A stretch of 64,000 bases of DNA from Diabrotica undecimpunctata (Eukaryota; Arthropoda; Insecta; Coleoptera; Chrysomelidae): NCBI RefSeq assembly GCF_040954645.1, contig NC_092807.1, forward strand, positions 930,001 to 994,000. Reading direction: 5' to 3'. Below, one piece after another: positions 33,011-45,639 of this stretch. Every line of letters begins with the position of its first letter. Within the stretch, counting starts at the first letter, position 1. The position numbers and the translations under genes were made by a program. Below the pieces are notes generated by a model. The model did not search any database, was not told where the DNA came from, and worked only from the letters and a program-made list of their open reading frames with translations.

Positions 33011-33289
33011 GTCATATCCCTTTTGTCAAACTGTCCATCCACTTTGTTTACCTTGCTTCGCTTTGAGTATTTCCATCAGCGCTGTTCGACATAAAATTGT
33101 TTCTTCGTTGAACGGATTTTGACTGTGTAATTTTCGTATTTGGTCAGAAGGGTTTTGGAATCCTCGGAAATTCTGGGTGCAGCTTCTTCTTTTTCTATGT
33201 CCTTTGCGAAGTTTATAGACCAAGTGGTATCGGTTTTGGTCCAAATACTGTTGGAATAATCTAAATACATTCAATTGTAATTTAAATAA

Positions 33290-34465
33290 TAATTTTATAA
33301 ATTACCTTTGAAAAATTCATTCAATAAAAAATGAATTTAATAAATTTCGGATCGATTACTTATTAAGTCATTTCATATAAACTATTTAAATGCAAAAAAT
33401 AAACATTCCATATAAACTATTTCAAAGCTTTTCAACATTTTTTAAAAAATTTAGTTTGCAAAATTATTTTGCGAAAACTGCTTGATCGATTGTGCTTAAA
33501 TTTTGTATAGTGTTGTTTTATATTAAAAAGATGTTCTAGGTATGTTTTGAAGGTTCTATGTGGCTTTTATATACCTGAAAAAATTATTGAAAAAACTTTG
33601 ATTTTTGACCCTTTTTTGGTTTTTGATAATTTTGCAATAATAATATTTTTTTTGATTTGCAATTAATTCTATCTCAGAGAAAATGTAATTGCAAAATTTT
33701 TGTTTTTAAAAATGCGTAGCTGTCCAAATATTATAAAGCGAAGAAAAAAAATTAAATTTTTACAATTTTTTTTTACAAATTGTTTGATAAAAAATTTAGC
33801 CACCTTTTGAGCTGTCCACATAGTGAAATTAACATTGCTGATAATATTTCGAAGCGATTAAAGCAAAAAATAGGATTATATATGATTTCCCAAATGAAGA
33901 GGTTTTAGAACGGATATCGCCTGGACGATTATCCATTTGGCCGTTTTAAATTTGAACCTTCTCCGTAACGGAATTTTTTTGTTCTTATTATTGTTATGAA
34001 GGCGTATAAAAGCGAATTGCTGTCAAACGTCAGGTAAAAGAAAACCATTAAATTTGCATTTTGTTTTCTGTAACAAATATTCTGCTTTTTTAGCTTGACA
34101 TTCCAGTATCTATTTTAACATTTTTTTAATCGGCACGCCCATGGTAGCATTGAACGCTCTACTCTTTTATTGTTAATACATACCATTGTTGCTATATTAA
34201 TTGAAATCGTAACAAAATTAGTTCACGATTCTCTCAGTTGCAAAATCTGTTTAGATCATTATTACAAAACCGTAAACAGTATATACAACTCTTTAACAAT
34301 GTCCGGCATAATAATCATCCCGCTAACTATTGTATCATGTTAGCGTCTTCCGGAAATAAGTTGAAATAAAAGGTATTCGTGTCATAGACGTAGTTAAGAG
34401 GAAAATAAGAGATATACGAGGCGTACATTAAAAATTTTACATAAATAACGGAAGGAAAATATATT
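33290..34465. other. Intron 1, no gene recognised
   Basis: AT-rich sequence with no coding, repeat or RNA signal that I can support. Confidence 0.45.
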
Positions 34466-34469
34466 TTTG

Positions 34470-35060
34470 AGAAAAATCACCTTTTTTGTCTTTCAAAGTG
34501 CCTTTTGTATTTGAATAAATCAGTGGTCGAAGCATTCTTGGCAGTCCGAAATAGGTATCTCAGAAATAAGCTTTTTTTATGCTTTATGTGGTGCCTTAAA
34601 ACAGGATATACAGGATAGCCTATCAAATTGATGTTTTTCGCCTTTAAATATTCGGATGTTTTACGAGCCATGTGAGAGCTGAAATTGTTTTCATGTGAGA
34701 AGAAGCGACGATTCCAGTTGTTTTATTCCTCAATTTATTGGATTTGGCTCGTGTTGAAACATACTGTTTGACTAGTTTTTCGTTTCGTGCCCACAGCAAC
34801 TTCATCACCAGTCATGATGTTTCATACCAAATTTATACGTGCGTTCTTATGAGCAGCAGTCGAATTGAATCTCATGATAGATAACATGCATTCTTCCCAG
34901 GCTGGTCCTTAAATTTTTCAGGCCATATGTTGAACAGTTGATGGGTGCTTTATCACGAAAACCAAGAAGGAGTCGATCGACGCATTATTGTTCAGTTAGG
35001 CCAACTTTAAAAGCGTATAAAATCATCGCACGAAAATGTTCACGAGAGATTTCCATTTTT
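34470..35060 (-). pseudogene. mariner transposase remnant
   Basis: The start MEISREHFRAMIFY lies near 35058 and matches the classic mariner N terminus. It continues with frame breaks through GFRDKAPINC to IMTGDE (in place of TGDES) and HMARKTSEYLKAKNINLIGY, then into a basic end. The middle is deleted and the SPDL region is lost (YPVYPVLRHHIKHKKS). It is a dead, internally deleted copy. Confidence 0.65.
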
Positions 35061-37460
35061 TATGAAGTCGAGAAAATTCCGTTAGATGGCTGTGTAAAAA
35101 CTTTTCAGTGTGCTTCGTATAACGATTGTAATAAGAAAGTTAAAGAGGAAGAAATCTGATCTAACAAGCGATGGCAGATGCTTCTCAAAATGTCTACCCA
35201 TTGATTTTTCTTTAGAATGGAGGAAAAGTTCAAACCAAAAAGTTTTACAAATTCTTTCCCTCATCAAAAGTTTCATATTTTTTTCATTCGGTCATGAAGT
35301 AACGCAACAATCGAGTCCAGAGTTAGCGATTCGTCAAAAATCTCTTTTACGTCTTTCTTTTACGTTTACTTGAATTTTGGTCTAAATTTACCATTTGCGT
35401 TGCTTTGTTGTATCATCGTTTCAGTTTTCGTTTATTCCTTGAATAAGTTTAAAGTCAGTTAAACCACATTTCAGAGAACTGATCATATCTTAAACATATG
35501 TGTTTAAGCTTTAAGCAAAAAATTTATCCCATAATCTATGGCAATAAAAAGAAATCTCGAACAGGTAACACAATGATAGATGGGACTCTCAACATTATAA
35601 AATGTGCAACAACTAAGTCCGAAATGATGTCTACAATTGGACGTACCTTGGGACCTTACATGGCCCAACCGTACGTGTGTTTTAAACATCTTTAAAACAA
35701 GAAGAAAGAAGAAAAGGATGCTTTTGAGCTTAAGGAATGGTAGCATTCCTCAACATACCGTTAACTTTTGTATGGTGAATAATTTCCTCTGAAAATAAAT
35801 TCCAAATATATTAGTCAATAGAAACGTCACACCAAAAGACAACCATAAACAAAACAAAACAAAAATGCCGATTCTAAAAAAAACTACTGACCGAAAGCAG
35901 TAAAATAATTTCGTATATATACCACGTTATAAAGAGAAATAATATTATACAAAAAAAACATAAAAATAGGGATATATATGTCAATGGTATAAGAACAAAT
36001 TAATAATGCGGTGCAAACAAATAATTAATACAATTATTAATACAAATGTTCGTTTTTGACAATGTTCAATCGCGATCGCGGCACAAATGAGATAAAGTTC
36101 TAAACAAATAGAAATCTATATACCAAGTAAGCGTACTTGATAAAGCAACAAGATAAATGGTGTAGTGTACCTTACCCAATGAATTGATAGCACCACCGCT
36201 ATCGCAAAAGACGTCTTCACCGGCGCACAGAAACCACAAAAAGTTGATAATGAACCACCCTTACTGCATTTTACGACTCTCTCGATACGAAGTATCCAGG
36301 TACTCTTAACCCAAACGCATACACACATCCGTGTGGTTTGAGGGATAAAGCTCGACCCTTATCTCATTCTTATCTCAAATACACGTCTGTGTCATTTTGC
36401 AGATGGCCCGTCTCGTAATATGTAGTTTTTAAACAGATGTATTTTTGTACGGGCTGTAAGCTGTAATCTTGGAATACGGGGAGAATCAAAACTACCACAA
36501 AGTCTGTTAATATTATATAAATGTTTATATATCGTTGCGAAACTGCAACAATATAATTTTAGAGCGTGTCTTAATTGGTTTTGCTTTGAGGGCAAAATTT
36601 TGCTTTATAGATGTGATGTTTAACCCATTCTACCCAACAATATTTCAACTCATCGTCACCGTGGATTTTTTTAGACTGTTTAAACTGTTTTTTTTTTCTG
36701 TTCTCTATGGATCAGTCAAAACATACCATGAAAAGATGTCACTAACCAAATTTTAACTTTCCAACTAAATTTTAAAATGTATATTATCCATTATTTTAAA
36801 TGTTATATTTTATATGTGGGTTTTTAATGTTGAGTGTCGTAGCTTTAGAAAAATAATCTCAACGACTAGTAAGTTGTAATGACAATTTGAGATATGTTGT
36901 AAATATTTACACTTTCTTCTAAGAAAATAATAATATAGAAATAATCATTTCTAATTATATATATTATATATTTACTTTTTGTAATCCCCTCCGCCCGAAA
37001 TTTATTATTAGCGACGCCTATGGTATATCACTTAATTTTTTGTCCACAAAATAGCTTGACAATGAGCTTGGCCGCAACATTTCGATATCAAGCTTGAACT
37101 TTGATATTTCTGTTTGTTTTCATCAAATTGTTTGCCTCTTTGGTCTTTTTTTGTTTCGTTGATAATGTCAATTTATCGGCAGAAAAACTAAATATAATAT
37201 TAATTAGAGAACGGTTTTTACGAGAAGTAAATTGATAGGCAGTTACAGTATCGCATAAACATACAGGGTAGATCCTAGTGAATGATCATAGAGTAACACG
37301 TTCTATCAAGTTTTTAATACTTGGAAGCAAATCTCCATTATTTTATTTTTATTGCGTCCTTTATATTATTCTAAAATTTTTTCTCTTAAAAATTTTCTAT
37401 ACATTTTTGCTGTCTTATGTCAAATTTTCTCAATGTCTTCTATTTGACACTATGTTTTGT
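35061..37460. other. Intron 1, no gene recognised
   Basis: Six-frame translation gives only short unrelated frames. The sequence is AT-rich with scattered A and T tracts. No repeat boundary could be drawn. Confidence 0.45.
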
Positions 37461-37469
37461 CTATTTACT

Positions 37470-38031
37470 AGCCATTGAATTATATTTTAAATTTATCGAG
37501 CAAAAACACACTTGATTGAATGCAATTTCTTCTTCTGCCGATACTTCTTCTACCAGTACCACAAAAACCGCTTCAACAATTTTTTTCTCAATAACGGTAC
37601 CACAGTCTATGAGGTTATTTTGTGTTATTTTACTTGTAAGCATTGAATTCCTGGGAACATTTGTAAGATGGTTTTCCAGAATCTGATCACCTGCATTAAC
37701 TCTATAATTCAGATGATTCCATTTCCAAATCAATAGCACCATTATCTCTGTGCCCTCCTAAAGGAATGTTTTGTCGATCGCACAATTTCACTGTTTTGAA
37801 GTTACTACATTTTAATTGATCTGTTTTACGATAATTATCATCAGAATGGCCTCTCGTTATTTCACAAGCTTTCTTGAATTTTCGAAGAGGCTTCGTAACT
37901 AAGTTCTGTAATGCGATTTTGGTTTGGCCCCCTTCTTCATCTTTTTTGCTGTAAGATAGCCACACGAATTTATTTAACCACATCTGTTGAAAGTGTCTTA
38001 ACTTTTCTGATTCTATGTTGTTTTTGGACAT
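37470..38031 (-). pseudogene. hAT-family transposase 5' part (ZMYM1-like)
   Basis: A 109-residue frame from the ATG at 38031 contains FQQMWLNKFVWLSYSKKDEE, then KTVKLCDRQNIPLGGHRDN. The RQNIPLRGHRD motif marks hAT transposases of the ZMYM1/THAP12-like group. After a frameshift near 37740 the next frame continues NYRVNAGDQILENHLTN, NSMLTSKITQNNLIDCG and EAVFVVLVEEVSAEE, ending before the catalytic core. The 3' half is missing here. A short plus-strand hAT C terminus 1.5 kb away is not its partner, since the strands differ. Confidence 0.75.
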
Positions 38032-38034
38032 ACT

Positions 38035-39560
38035 GTTAATTATTTATAATGTTAAAAGCATAGTGTGGCATAAATTATAATTGAAATTAAGCATCAAGCA
38101 TAGATAAATATTATTTAAAATCCGCAATTCGAAATAAATTGACGTTTACGCATTTTATGCCATTTGAGTGACTTTAATACCCGTGTTGGTGACGACATAG
38201 TACCAATGATAACATGATATAACGAGAATGTCGAAATCAACGAGAATCACGATAAAGTGACAAACTTCCATAGAGGCAAAAGCCTGTCAATAAACAAGCA
38301 AAATTACTTATAAAATGAGAGAAGAATTCACTTAAAATTGTTTATAGTCGCTTTCAGTGTAAACCTAATAATTCTGCATGTGATGTTTAAAGGTCTAAAC
38401 AGAAAGAAATGTGGTTCTCAACCGAAATATTTTTCTGTTTGTTCATAAAAACTGTTCTACAAATACTTTTCAAACAGAAGCATGTAACAGACTAAAACTG
38501 AAAGGTACTTTAGAGAATGCTTAAGAAACTCCTATAAAAGTGTTGTGATAATGTAAAAATTGAGTGTTTTCTTACACTGTCTATAAACCTTTCCTCAGTA
38601 ATGGTACCAATCCCTCTATTTCTGAAAATTTAGGAAATAGTTATTTTTAGATGTATCAATTCAAGCTACAATGTGCATAATTTTGTTTACAATAACTTTT
38701 TATCATTTGACAATATCATCTAATTGTCAGTTATTTACTTTTGCTATTTACTCTTTGATATAACCAGAAAATAGATTAAGCAATATTAAATTTGACATAA
38801 TTACAGTATTTTTCAGTTGTGTAATCTAAAATATCTTTGGTCAATATTGTCTTTCAAATATAAATAGTTAATATAGTTTCCTTGCAAAAGATATAGGGCT
38901 AGCTGTCAATGTAGATAGATGTAAGCAATGAAACAACGAAATTTTGATAATAGACGAGCAAATATTGAAGTTGTAAAACAACTCACTCAACAAGTTTTGT
39001 TTTGGTGTTGACATAACTTGAACAGGTCCTTTATATTCTCTAAAAGTCTATCTCCTCCAATCTTTGTGGCTTCTCACAGTGCTTGTGGGAGAATTTAAGT
39101 AAAATTTGTATGTACCTTAGATTTTTTTTGAAGTTCTTATTTTAAAGGTCAAAAGTAGTTGTTGTATGCGAAAAACAAAATTATATAGGTGGCGCTTAAA
39201 AAAAAAGAATAAATATAAAAATTAAAAAGAAATGAGTGGTTTTATGTAGTTTGTGTGTGTGTGTGTTTGAACATTATTGGCTTCAGAGCCAATGTCCATT
39301 GACTCCGAACTAAATAGACTTAGGCATAATATTGTTTGGTAAACCTTCTGTTTAGTTCAAAGCAACCATTTTAGTAATTGTATTAAAATAAATATTTATT
39401 CTTATTATTTTAATATGTATACTATAAACATAATATGATAAATTGTTTACAAGTTTCAACTATTTGACTATACAATCCACTAAAGTAATGTGACTTTGCT
39501 GGCTTAGTTTTTTTAAATTTTTTAATATCCAATACGAGAATATGAGAATACATCAATATA
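38035..39560. other. Intron 1, no gene recognised
   Basis: AT-rich. A short (TG)n run lies at 39250-39266. No coding or paired repeats were seen. Confidence 0.45.
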
Positions 39561-39574
39561 CAGTATTTTATTAT

Positions 39575-39700
39575 TTTTTAGTCAGTGTGGTTACAACAGG
39601 GAGGTCCTTCTCTACGTTAAGAAGAGTGAAGACTTGGTTGAGGGCAAGGATGGGAGAAACCTGACTCATGGGTCTTTGCCTCCTTCATTTTTATTGAGAC
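39575..39700 (+). pseudogene. hAT transposase C-terminal remnant
   Basis: The frame reads VVTTGRSFSTLRRVKTWLR and ARMGETRLTHGSL, the hAT dimerisation motif (RSFSTLRRVKTWLRSRMGEDRLT). About 40 codons remain. The upstream transposase is absent. Confidence 0.7.
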
Positions 39701-40157
39701 ATTGAACTAGATACTAAAAAAGAAATAGAGCTAGCCAGACAACTCAAATTTGTTGTATGAGGTTTAGTGAACATGAGTAATTTTTGTACTAGACAAATAA
39801 AGTAACTTGAACAATATTATTCGCCTTTTATTTATGCTATTTTAATTTCATATACTAAACTACATTTCTTTCTTTGCCCTTGTTGGACTTCATGGGGTTT
39901 TAGGTTTAAATTTGCTGATTTTTCTTTGTCATACAAAAAAAAATACTTTAATAATGATAAGTTTTGAATGTCTTTACGGCACTCAAGTGTGTGAAAAATG
40001 CCTTAAAAAAAGGTATCCCCTAAAAAAAGTCATGGTGCTCAAAAATCGGTCCTAAATCCACCCTTGGTAACTACCTGTAGAAAAATGGGTTAGGATTTTA
40101 ACATCTCTAAAGATTTGACTCTTGTCAATGATCTTCAAATCCGATCTCTTTCCTAGT

Positions 40158-40751
40158 GGGGCCACTCAGTATCAGGTACACCTATCTCGTTTACCTGATG
40201 GCAGACATAAATAACCTTTCAGGTGACCTGAGGCCTAACTGAGACCTGATGAAATTCCATCAGTTCTACTGGACAGATGAGTAAACCTGATGTGTGTGTG
40301 TGGCGGTTTAGTCAGGTGTACCTGAACAAGTCCCAGTTTCTAAAAGTCCATTGTTGTGAATAGTTTTTTAAAGATTGGTAATTTTACCCTATTTCACAGT
40401 TAAAAATACTTTTGTACATACTGAAAAATGTCAAAATGTATTAATGAAGTTCTTGGTGAGTTCATTGAAATTTACAAAAGTGAAACTTGCTTGCGGAAAG
40501 TAACACTTAATGACCATCACAATAGAGACAAGAGAGGTGACGCATATAAAAAAATTAGTCAAAAAATTGAAGGAAATAGAGCTCGATATAATTGAAAGAA
40601 ATAAAGCCATGTACTTGAAATATTTATGAAATATTATTTAATGATATAGACATCCTGAATATAGGTATACCTGAACAATATGCATGCTTCTCTGTGAACA
40701 GGAATACCACATAGGCCTACCTGTTCAGGTATACCTGATAGTGAGTGGCCC
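40158..40751. mobile_element. 594-bp non-autonomous DNA element with MADF-like fragment
   Basis: Termini GGGGCCACTCAGTATCAGGT and the complement of ACCTGATAGTGAGTGGCCC form inverted repeats with few mismatches. A direct TAGT flanks both ends (40154-40157, 40752-40755). Between them, from 40428, the plus strand reads MSKCINEVLGEFIEIYKSE and VTLNDHHNRDKRGDAYKKI, similar to the start of a MADF (Myb/SANT-like) domain. Harbinger-type transposons carry such a second gene, so a deleted Harbinger derivative is my best guess. Confidence 0.6.
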
Positions 40752-40759
40752 TAGTTTTT

Positions 40760-41700
40760 CCATCCAATCTAGATATTTATGTTGTGTTTGTTGACATACA
40801 TTAGGTATATTTGTTTCTTAACCTTATTACAACAATTTAAATTTTTAAAGTAAAAACTATATATTATTTCCATCTATAATTAGCAAATTGATATTATTTA
40901 TTGTTCACTGTATCACAAACAACAAACAAATAGAAACTGCATGTTTTTCTGTTATTCCCATATTCAAAACACCTTGTTTTTCCTAAAAACCTATTATTAT
41001 AAATTCTACAACATACATTGTTGTAAACATTTACCACAGGATACACAAAATGATGTAATACACAAGATTAGAAAGTGTAGAAAATCACAAATACAAATTC
41101 ATTTATAATTCATGACATTTGCAACATATATTATGTCTTTGTTTTACTAATCAACAATGAGTTGTGTTAAAATGTTATTTTTTACAGTTTCTCTGGTGTT
41201 AAACTGCCAATCTTTTATAAAAAAAAACCTTGCTGAATGCTGACTTATTGATCAAAACATATCTGTGGGTATTATCATTCAGGGTTTTCCTGTTAATCAG
41301 AATTCCCAGTTGATGCAGGTAGATAAATGGGCAAAAAACCGGTATTTACTAATGATCTATGACATCTCATATTTACAAGATCTAAACTACTTCCTAAAAG
41401 TTATATTTTTTAATATCTCTATTCTAAAACTATTATTCTGCACTGCACACAATCTTTCAACAACTACAATTTAAGCTATAAAATTATTATTACTGTTATA
41501 AATTTAACATAATGACAGACAGAACATATAAAATACATGCACTGCACTTAAAAAACAATGTAACAATACATTTAGTATTGGAAATCATTAAGTTTAATAA
41601 TGTACTCAAAAATGATAAACAAATACCGATAAAACTTAAAATCAACAATTTTCACACAACAACAAAACAGTTACAATTTGGTTGATAAAAATACAGTTAG
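40760..41700. other. Intron 1 start, no gene recognised
   Basis: AT-rich sequence just downstream of the exon 1 donor. No supported coding sequence is seen. The open frame at 41265-41474 lacks any recognisable feature. Confidence 0.45.
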
Positions 41701-41707
41701 AGCTTAC

Positions 41708-41743
41708 CTTTGGTTTGTACAACCACTTTCTTATAGATTCCAT
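41708..41743 (-). CDS. Lst2: Lst2 coding exon 1 with start codon
   Basis: This tiny exon has only 12 codons: MESIRKWLYKPK, followed by the donor GTAAGC (41702-41707). The RKWLxKPK signature is the canonical Lst2 N terminus, and the exon joins in phase 0 to exon 2 almost 19 kb away. The ATG at 41743-41741 has G at +4. The 5' UTR must extend to higher coordinates, but its length, any upstream non-coding exon and the transcription start cannot be placed from sequence alone. The exon is too short for ORF finding and was located by reading the expected N terminus next to a consensus donor. Confidence 0.88.
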
Positions 41744-43035
41744 AATGAATTGTTGAAACGGAGCCGTCACAAATCAAAAAATAACACTAACATCTTCCTA
41801 AATATCGAAGTAGAAAATTTATTGTTAAATTAGAGCACTACAGAGAAAAAGAAACCATGTTGCAATTCAGCTATAACATTATTAAGCACTTTTGGTCACA
41901 TTTCGAGGCCTCTTAATTTACGGTAAAATTTTTATAGTTCATTGTTTATCACAGAGTACGACGTTGTGCTTTAATCATTAGAAAAACTACTGAAAAAATC
42001 AAATTTCAACAATAAAAAGCGACAGACCAAATAAATGACTCACAAAAGCAAACTATCAAACTCCTTTTGACAGTCCTGACAGATGTTTCCGATGTTGCCG
42101 GACTGTGTTGACCTGATCGACAATTTACCTACAACTTTCTAAAACTTTCCACTTCATTAACGAACAAGGAAACTATGTACTTATATAGAAATAATTATTA
42201 TTTTATTAGTCACAAACTTTTTACGCTAATATTTAAAATTTTGTTTTTATATAAATATAAATTGATTTATTTTGTAAACATTTTCTAAAAAATCTCAGCA
42301 ATTAAACAATTCGAAATAATTGGCAACTTAATACAGTACTCTTTTTGATGGTGACATCTCTTGTCTTTATATGAATGCAAAACCAATATGTGATTTATTT
42401 AAAAAGTAGAAAACTTCTTCTTGTCTGAACTTTAACTAAAAATTGAATTAATTTATAAATGCTTATTTTTGTAAATATTTTTTAAAAATTCTTAATAATC
42501 AAATAAAATAATATTTGGTAATGTGAAAATATTAATCTTTCTTCTGTTGTCGACATCTTTCAGATATTGACATCTGTTGAGTAAATTTTTAATTGTCATA
42601 TATTACCTTTCTAAGACATACACATGTTCTTTATTTTTTGATGACAATCCACTTTTGTTAAACTTCTGATCAAGAGATGGCACTTCTAAATGGATAAAAT
42701 ATATTTTAAATTATTAAATTTTTTATAGAATTCAAATTTTATTTTATTTCAGTATGTAATTAAATTATGTTTAAAAAACTCCAAAATCGCTAATTCATTT
42801 ATGTTTCATTGCCATTCTATTGCTTTTGATGTTAACCAAATAGAGTATATGACATTTCTATATGAACTTACAGAATTAATTTTTTATTGAATTATTTATA
42901 GTTTTTTCATTCTAATTTGCTTTAGATGATTGCCTTATCTTAAGTGCTGTTTATTATCTGTTTGTTTCCTTAATCTCTTGAATTTCGTTTCGAACAGTAA
43001 TTTTGTAACAAAAAGCAAAATTTCATGAAATATTA
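41744..43035. other. 5' flank of Lst2 (5' UTR and promoter presumed)
   Basis: The 5' UTR and core promoter should lie in the first few hundred bases, but I cannot fix an initiator, TATA or upstream exon. The sequence around 42050-42150 is relatively GC-rich (TGTTGCCGGACTGTGTTGAC), the likeliest promoter-proximal patch. From 42200 on it is AT-rich with nothing recognised. Confidence 0.35.
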
Positions 43036-43049
43036 TGGTTTTTGCTTTT

Positions 43050-43590
43050 TGCCCTAATTTTCTCCATTGAGTGGGTCTTCTCTAGTGTTGGTCTCTATTT
43101 TGTTTTGTATTTATTAAAACAGTTTCGTTTTTTTATGTTTTTCCATATTTATGTCTACTTTTATTCACATGTGTCGGTCTTCGGTCTTTTGAACGTAAAA
43201 TTAGTTTCACTGAAAAACTTGAAAGAAGTCTTGTATTTCATGGTAAGATTATTCTCAGTAGTGTCTTTAAACAACTTTAGAAACTGCTCAAAAATGTTTT
43301 TAATCGTTAGGTCTGGGTTGGCGAAGTACAATCTGCTTGTTTTTAGATGTGTAGTGACTTGGTTTATGTGGAATAGATTTTAAATGTTCTAAAGTCATAG
43401 AATAAACATCATTTTTCTTTAGTTTCCGTGTTTTCCACGTTTTTCATCAAGTGGATTTTTCTCAACAATTTTTTTCTGTAATATTCTTACATGCTTCGGC
43501 ACACGGGCACATCACTACCAGAAGTTTTCAGCTTGTATTTCCAGTGTCCTATTTCCAGACCTACTGTCTGCTATTGGGATTTTCTAACTT
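43050..43590 (-). pseudogene. Repeat-family ORF, part downstream of hAT insertion
   Basis: The minus strand continues the frame found at 45367-45621 on the far side of the hAT element. It has pieces such as GLEIGHWKYKLKTSGSDVPV, EYYRKKLLRKIHL and SIPHKPSHYTSKNKQIV, in broken frames. The layout resembles a widespread insect repeat protein of unknown function (a zinc-chelating N-terminal region, then a motif like SHYTSKD). Recognition is from memory and moderate. Confidence 0.4.
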
Positions 43591-43599
43591 TGTATCTAT

Positions 43600-45322
43600 T
43601 AGTGTTGCCCAAATGCAAGAACAAGACGAGACTTAGACAGTTTTGGTCTTGGTCTTGCGCCAATACACCTGGTCTTGGTCTTGGTCTTGGTATTGCACTC
43701 CCGGTCTTGGTCTTGGTCTTGGTCTTGCAGCAAGAGTCTTGCAAGCCTTGCAGTTACCCATTAGCCTATTGCTATTTATTAAACGTTACTAGGGAAGTTT
43801 GAAGCCTAGATCTAAACGATCCGTGCCTATGTTCTAACTAACCCAGCTATCTACCATGCCCCATGAAAGTCAATAAAACATGGTTAAAACACAAAAAAAC
43901 CAAATTAATGACATAAACTTGACTGTATTTTAAAGAACATTTTCTGTCTAAAAAAGTATTGATGGACCTCCACCATATATGAAATGGAAATCTTAAAAAA
44001 GATTGGTACGTGGAAAAATCCAAATACAGGTATCAAGGGCACATATTCTTTAGGTGATAAGATAACAAACTATAATCCACTTATTAAAGCAACATAAATG
44101 TTATTAACAATCTTAGCTCTACTTTTATATAAAAAACTAACTTGAAAAAATAAAGAATAGGTAAGAAAGCAATGATAATCAAAAGAAGTTATTTTAAATT
44201 AAGGAGATATCTACTTAATAAATACATTAATTTACCAAAATAAAGTAGTAGGAATATTTTTTTAGGAACCAGAATTTTTCAGGAAGAAATATTTGTAATT
44301 CTTTTTTGTGAAAAGATATTAGATGTTTCCTTACACCTGAAGTGTTTCTGTTTTTCATTTTCATTTTAACCTTTCTATGTAGGCACAATTCAAACAAAGC
44401 AATTTGGGATGCATAAATTATTTCGAAAAACTCATCAAATTTGCTTTTAGGTCTTTTATATCTATAATTCCAACGCTCACTACTCCGACTATTTTAAAAC
44501 TATTTGAATCTTTGTCCCCCATGTCAAATTGTAAACTTGTCAAATGAAATTTAGTGATGTCGAAAAAGTACCTACTACTATAGTCCGTTACTATTCAATA
44601 CCCTAAGTATCTAATAACAAACCGAGAATATAATTATTAATTTGGTTTAACCGAATGATCTCATCGCACACTCAGCAGAAACAATGTTTAGTCTTAGGCC
44701 TCCTAACTAAATTATATTGGGAAAAAAATTGAATTATTAAGTGGGTGTCCGTAATAATAAGTGTTATATTTTTTATAGCTAAGGTGACATATTTTTAAAA
44801 AATTTCGATACGATATTACTGTCGACGTATCAATGCAAGATTATTTTATGATTAGAGAGCGGCTATAAATCTGGACAATTAATTTCAGAGCGAAGAAGTC
44901 GTATGCTGGAAAAGAATGTACAAAATATTTTATTTTTACATTGTAATTATCGTGTCAATTGAGCACGTGTCAAATGTGTTGTTTTTAATGAATATTTTGA
45001 TTGATGATTTTGATGTATGTTTATGGTATTGTTCGTAATGCGCATAAGTCCAGTTTTTTAAATTTTTATTACATATTTTTTTGCGTCTCATAGAGTATTT
45101 AAGCATATACCCGAACTACAATACTCGCTAAAACGACACTCCGTCCTAACTGCAAGACGCAAGAGTCTCGCAGGCTTAGTCTTGTTCTTGCGTAAATCTT
45201 GCACGGTCAGTCTTGGTCTTGGTCTTGCTAAAATTAGGCGGTCTTGGTCTTGGTCTTGGTCTTGCGAAAACGCAAGAACAAGACCAAGACTGCAAGACTA
45301 AGATCGATTTTGGGCAACACTA
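43600..45322. mobile_element. 1.7-kb non-autonomous hAT with hexamer subterminal arrays
   Basis: The terminal inverted repeat TAGTGTTGCCCAAA starts at 43600 and its complement ends at 45322. The flanking 8-bp duplication GTATCTAT is perfect (43592-43599, 45323-45330), as for hAT transposons. Just inside each end lie arrays of the hexamer GGTCTT: about 43645-43735 at the left and 45190-45265 at the right. The right array is followed by its own complement (AAGACC units at 45282-45295). The 1.4-kb interior is AT-rich with no transposase, so it must be mobilised in trans. Confidence 0.92.
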
Positions 45323-45334
45323 GTATCTATACCT

Positions 45335-45621
45335 TTCTGGAGGCTCCCCTAATGCCATATAACCTGTTAGGAGAGTGTCTTGTTCTTTTTTGAACCATTA
45401 TCATAAAAAGAGTCAAATAAACGCTTTTGATCTTGCGAAGTTATTTTTGTAAAACATTTTTCAACACAACACTTACGGACAACAGAAAATACCTTACTCC
45501 GTACAGTTTTTCCCGTAAATTTTAACAGATACTCCTGTTCACTTTGTCTCTTAGATTTTGCCACGTTTTTTTTCCAATGGTCTTTCTGAACAATTTTCTT
45601 TTTGTCACCTTCTGATCCCAC
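45335..45621 (-). pseudogene. Repeat-family ORF N terminus, split by hAT
   Basis: The frame from 45621 starts MGSEGDKKKIVQKDHWKKNV and has AKSKRQSEQEYL, FTGKTVRSKVFSVVRKCCVE and KCFTKITSQDQKRLFDSFY. The Lys-rich start followed by GKTV and a Cys pair is characteristic of an unnamed insect repeat-encoded protein. It is cut by a stop after KNKTLS and by the hAT insertion. I do not know its biochemical function. Confidence 0.45.
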
Positions 45622-45639
45622 GTTATCTAAAATAGCTTT

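Noticed and set aside
33026..33274. Two overlapping minus-strand frames rich in Lys and Glu
   Set aside because: They could be a LINE linker, but no motif, start or boundary supports a gene.
43042..43383. 113-codon Phe-rich plus-strand frame
   Set aside because: Low complexity, and antisense to the broken repeat-family ORF on the minus strand.
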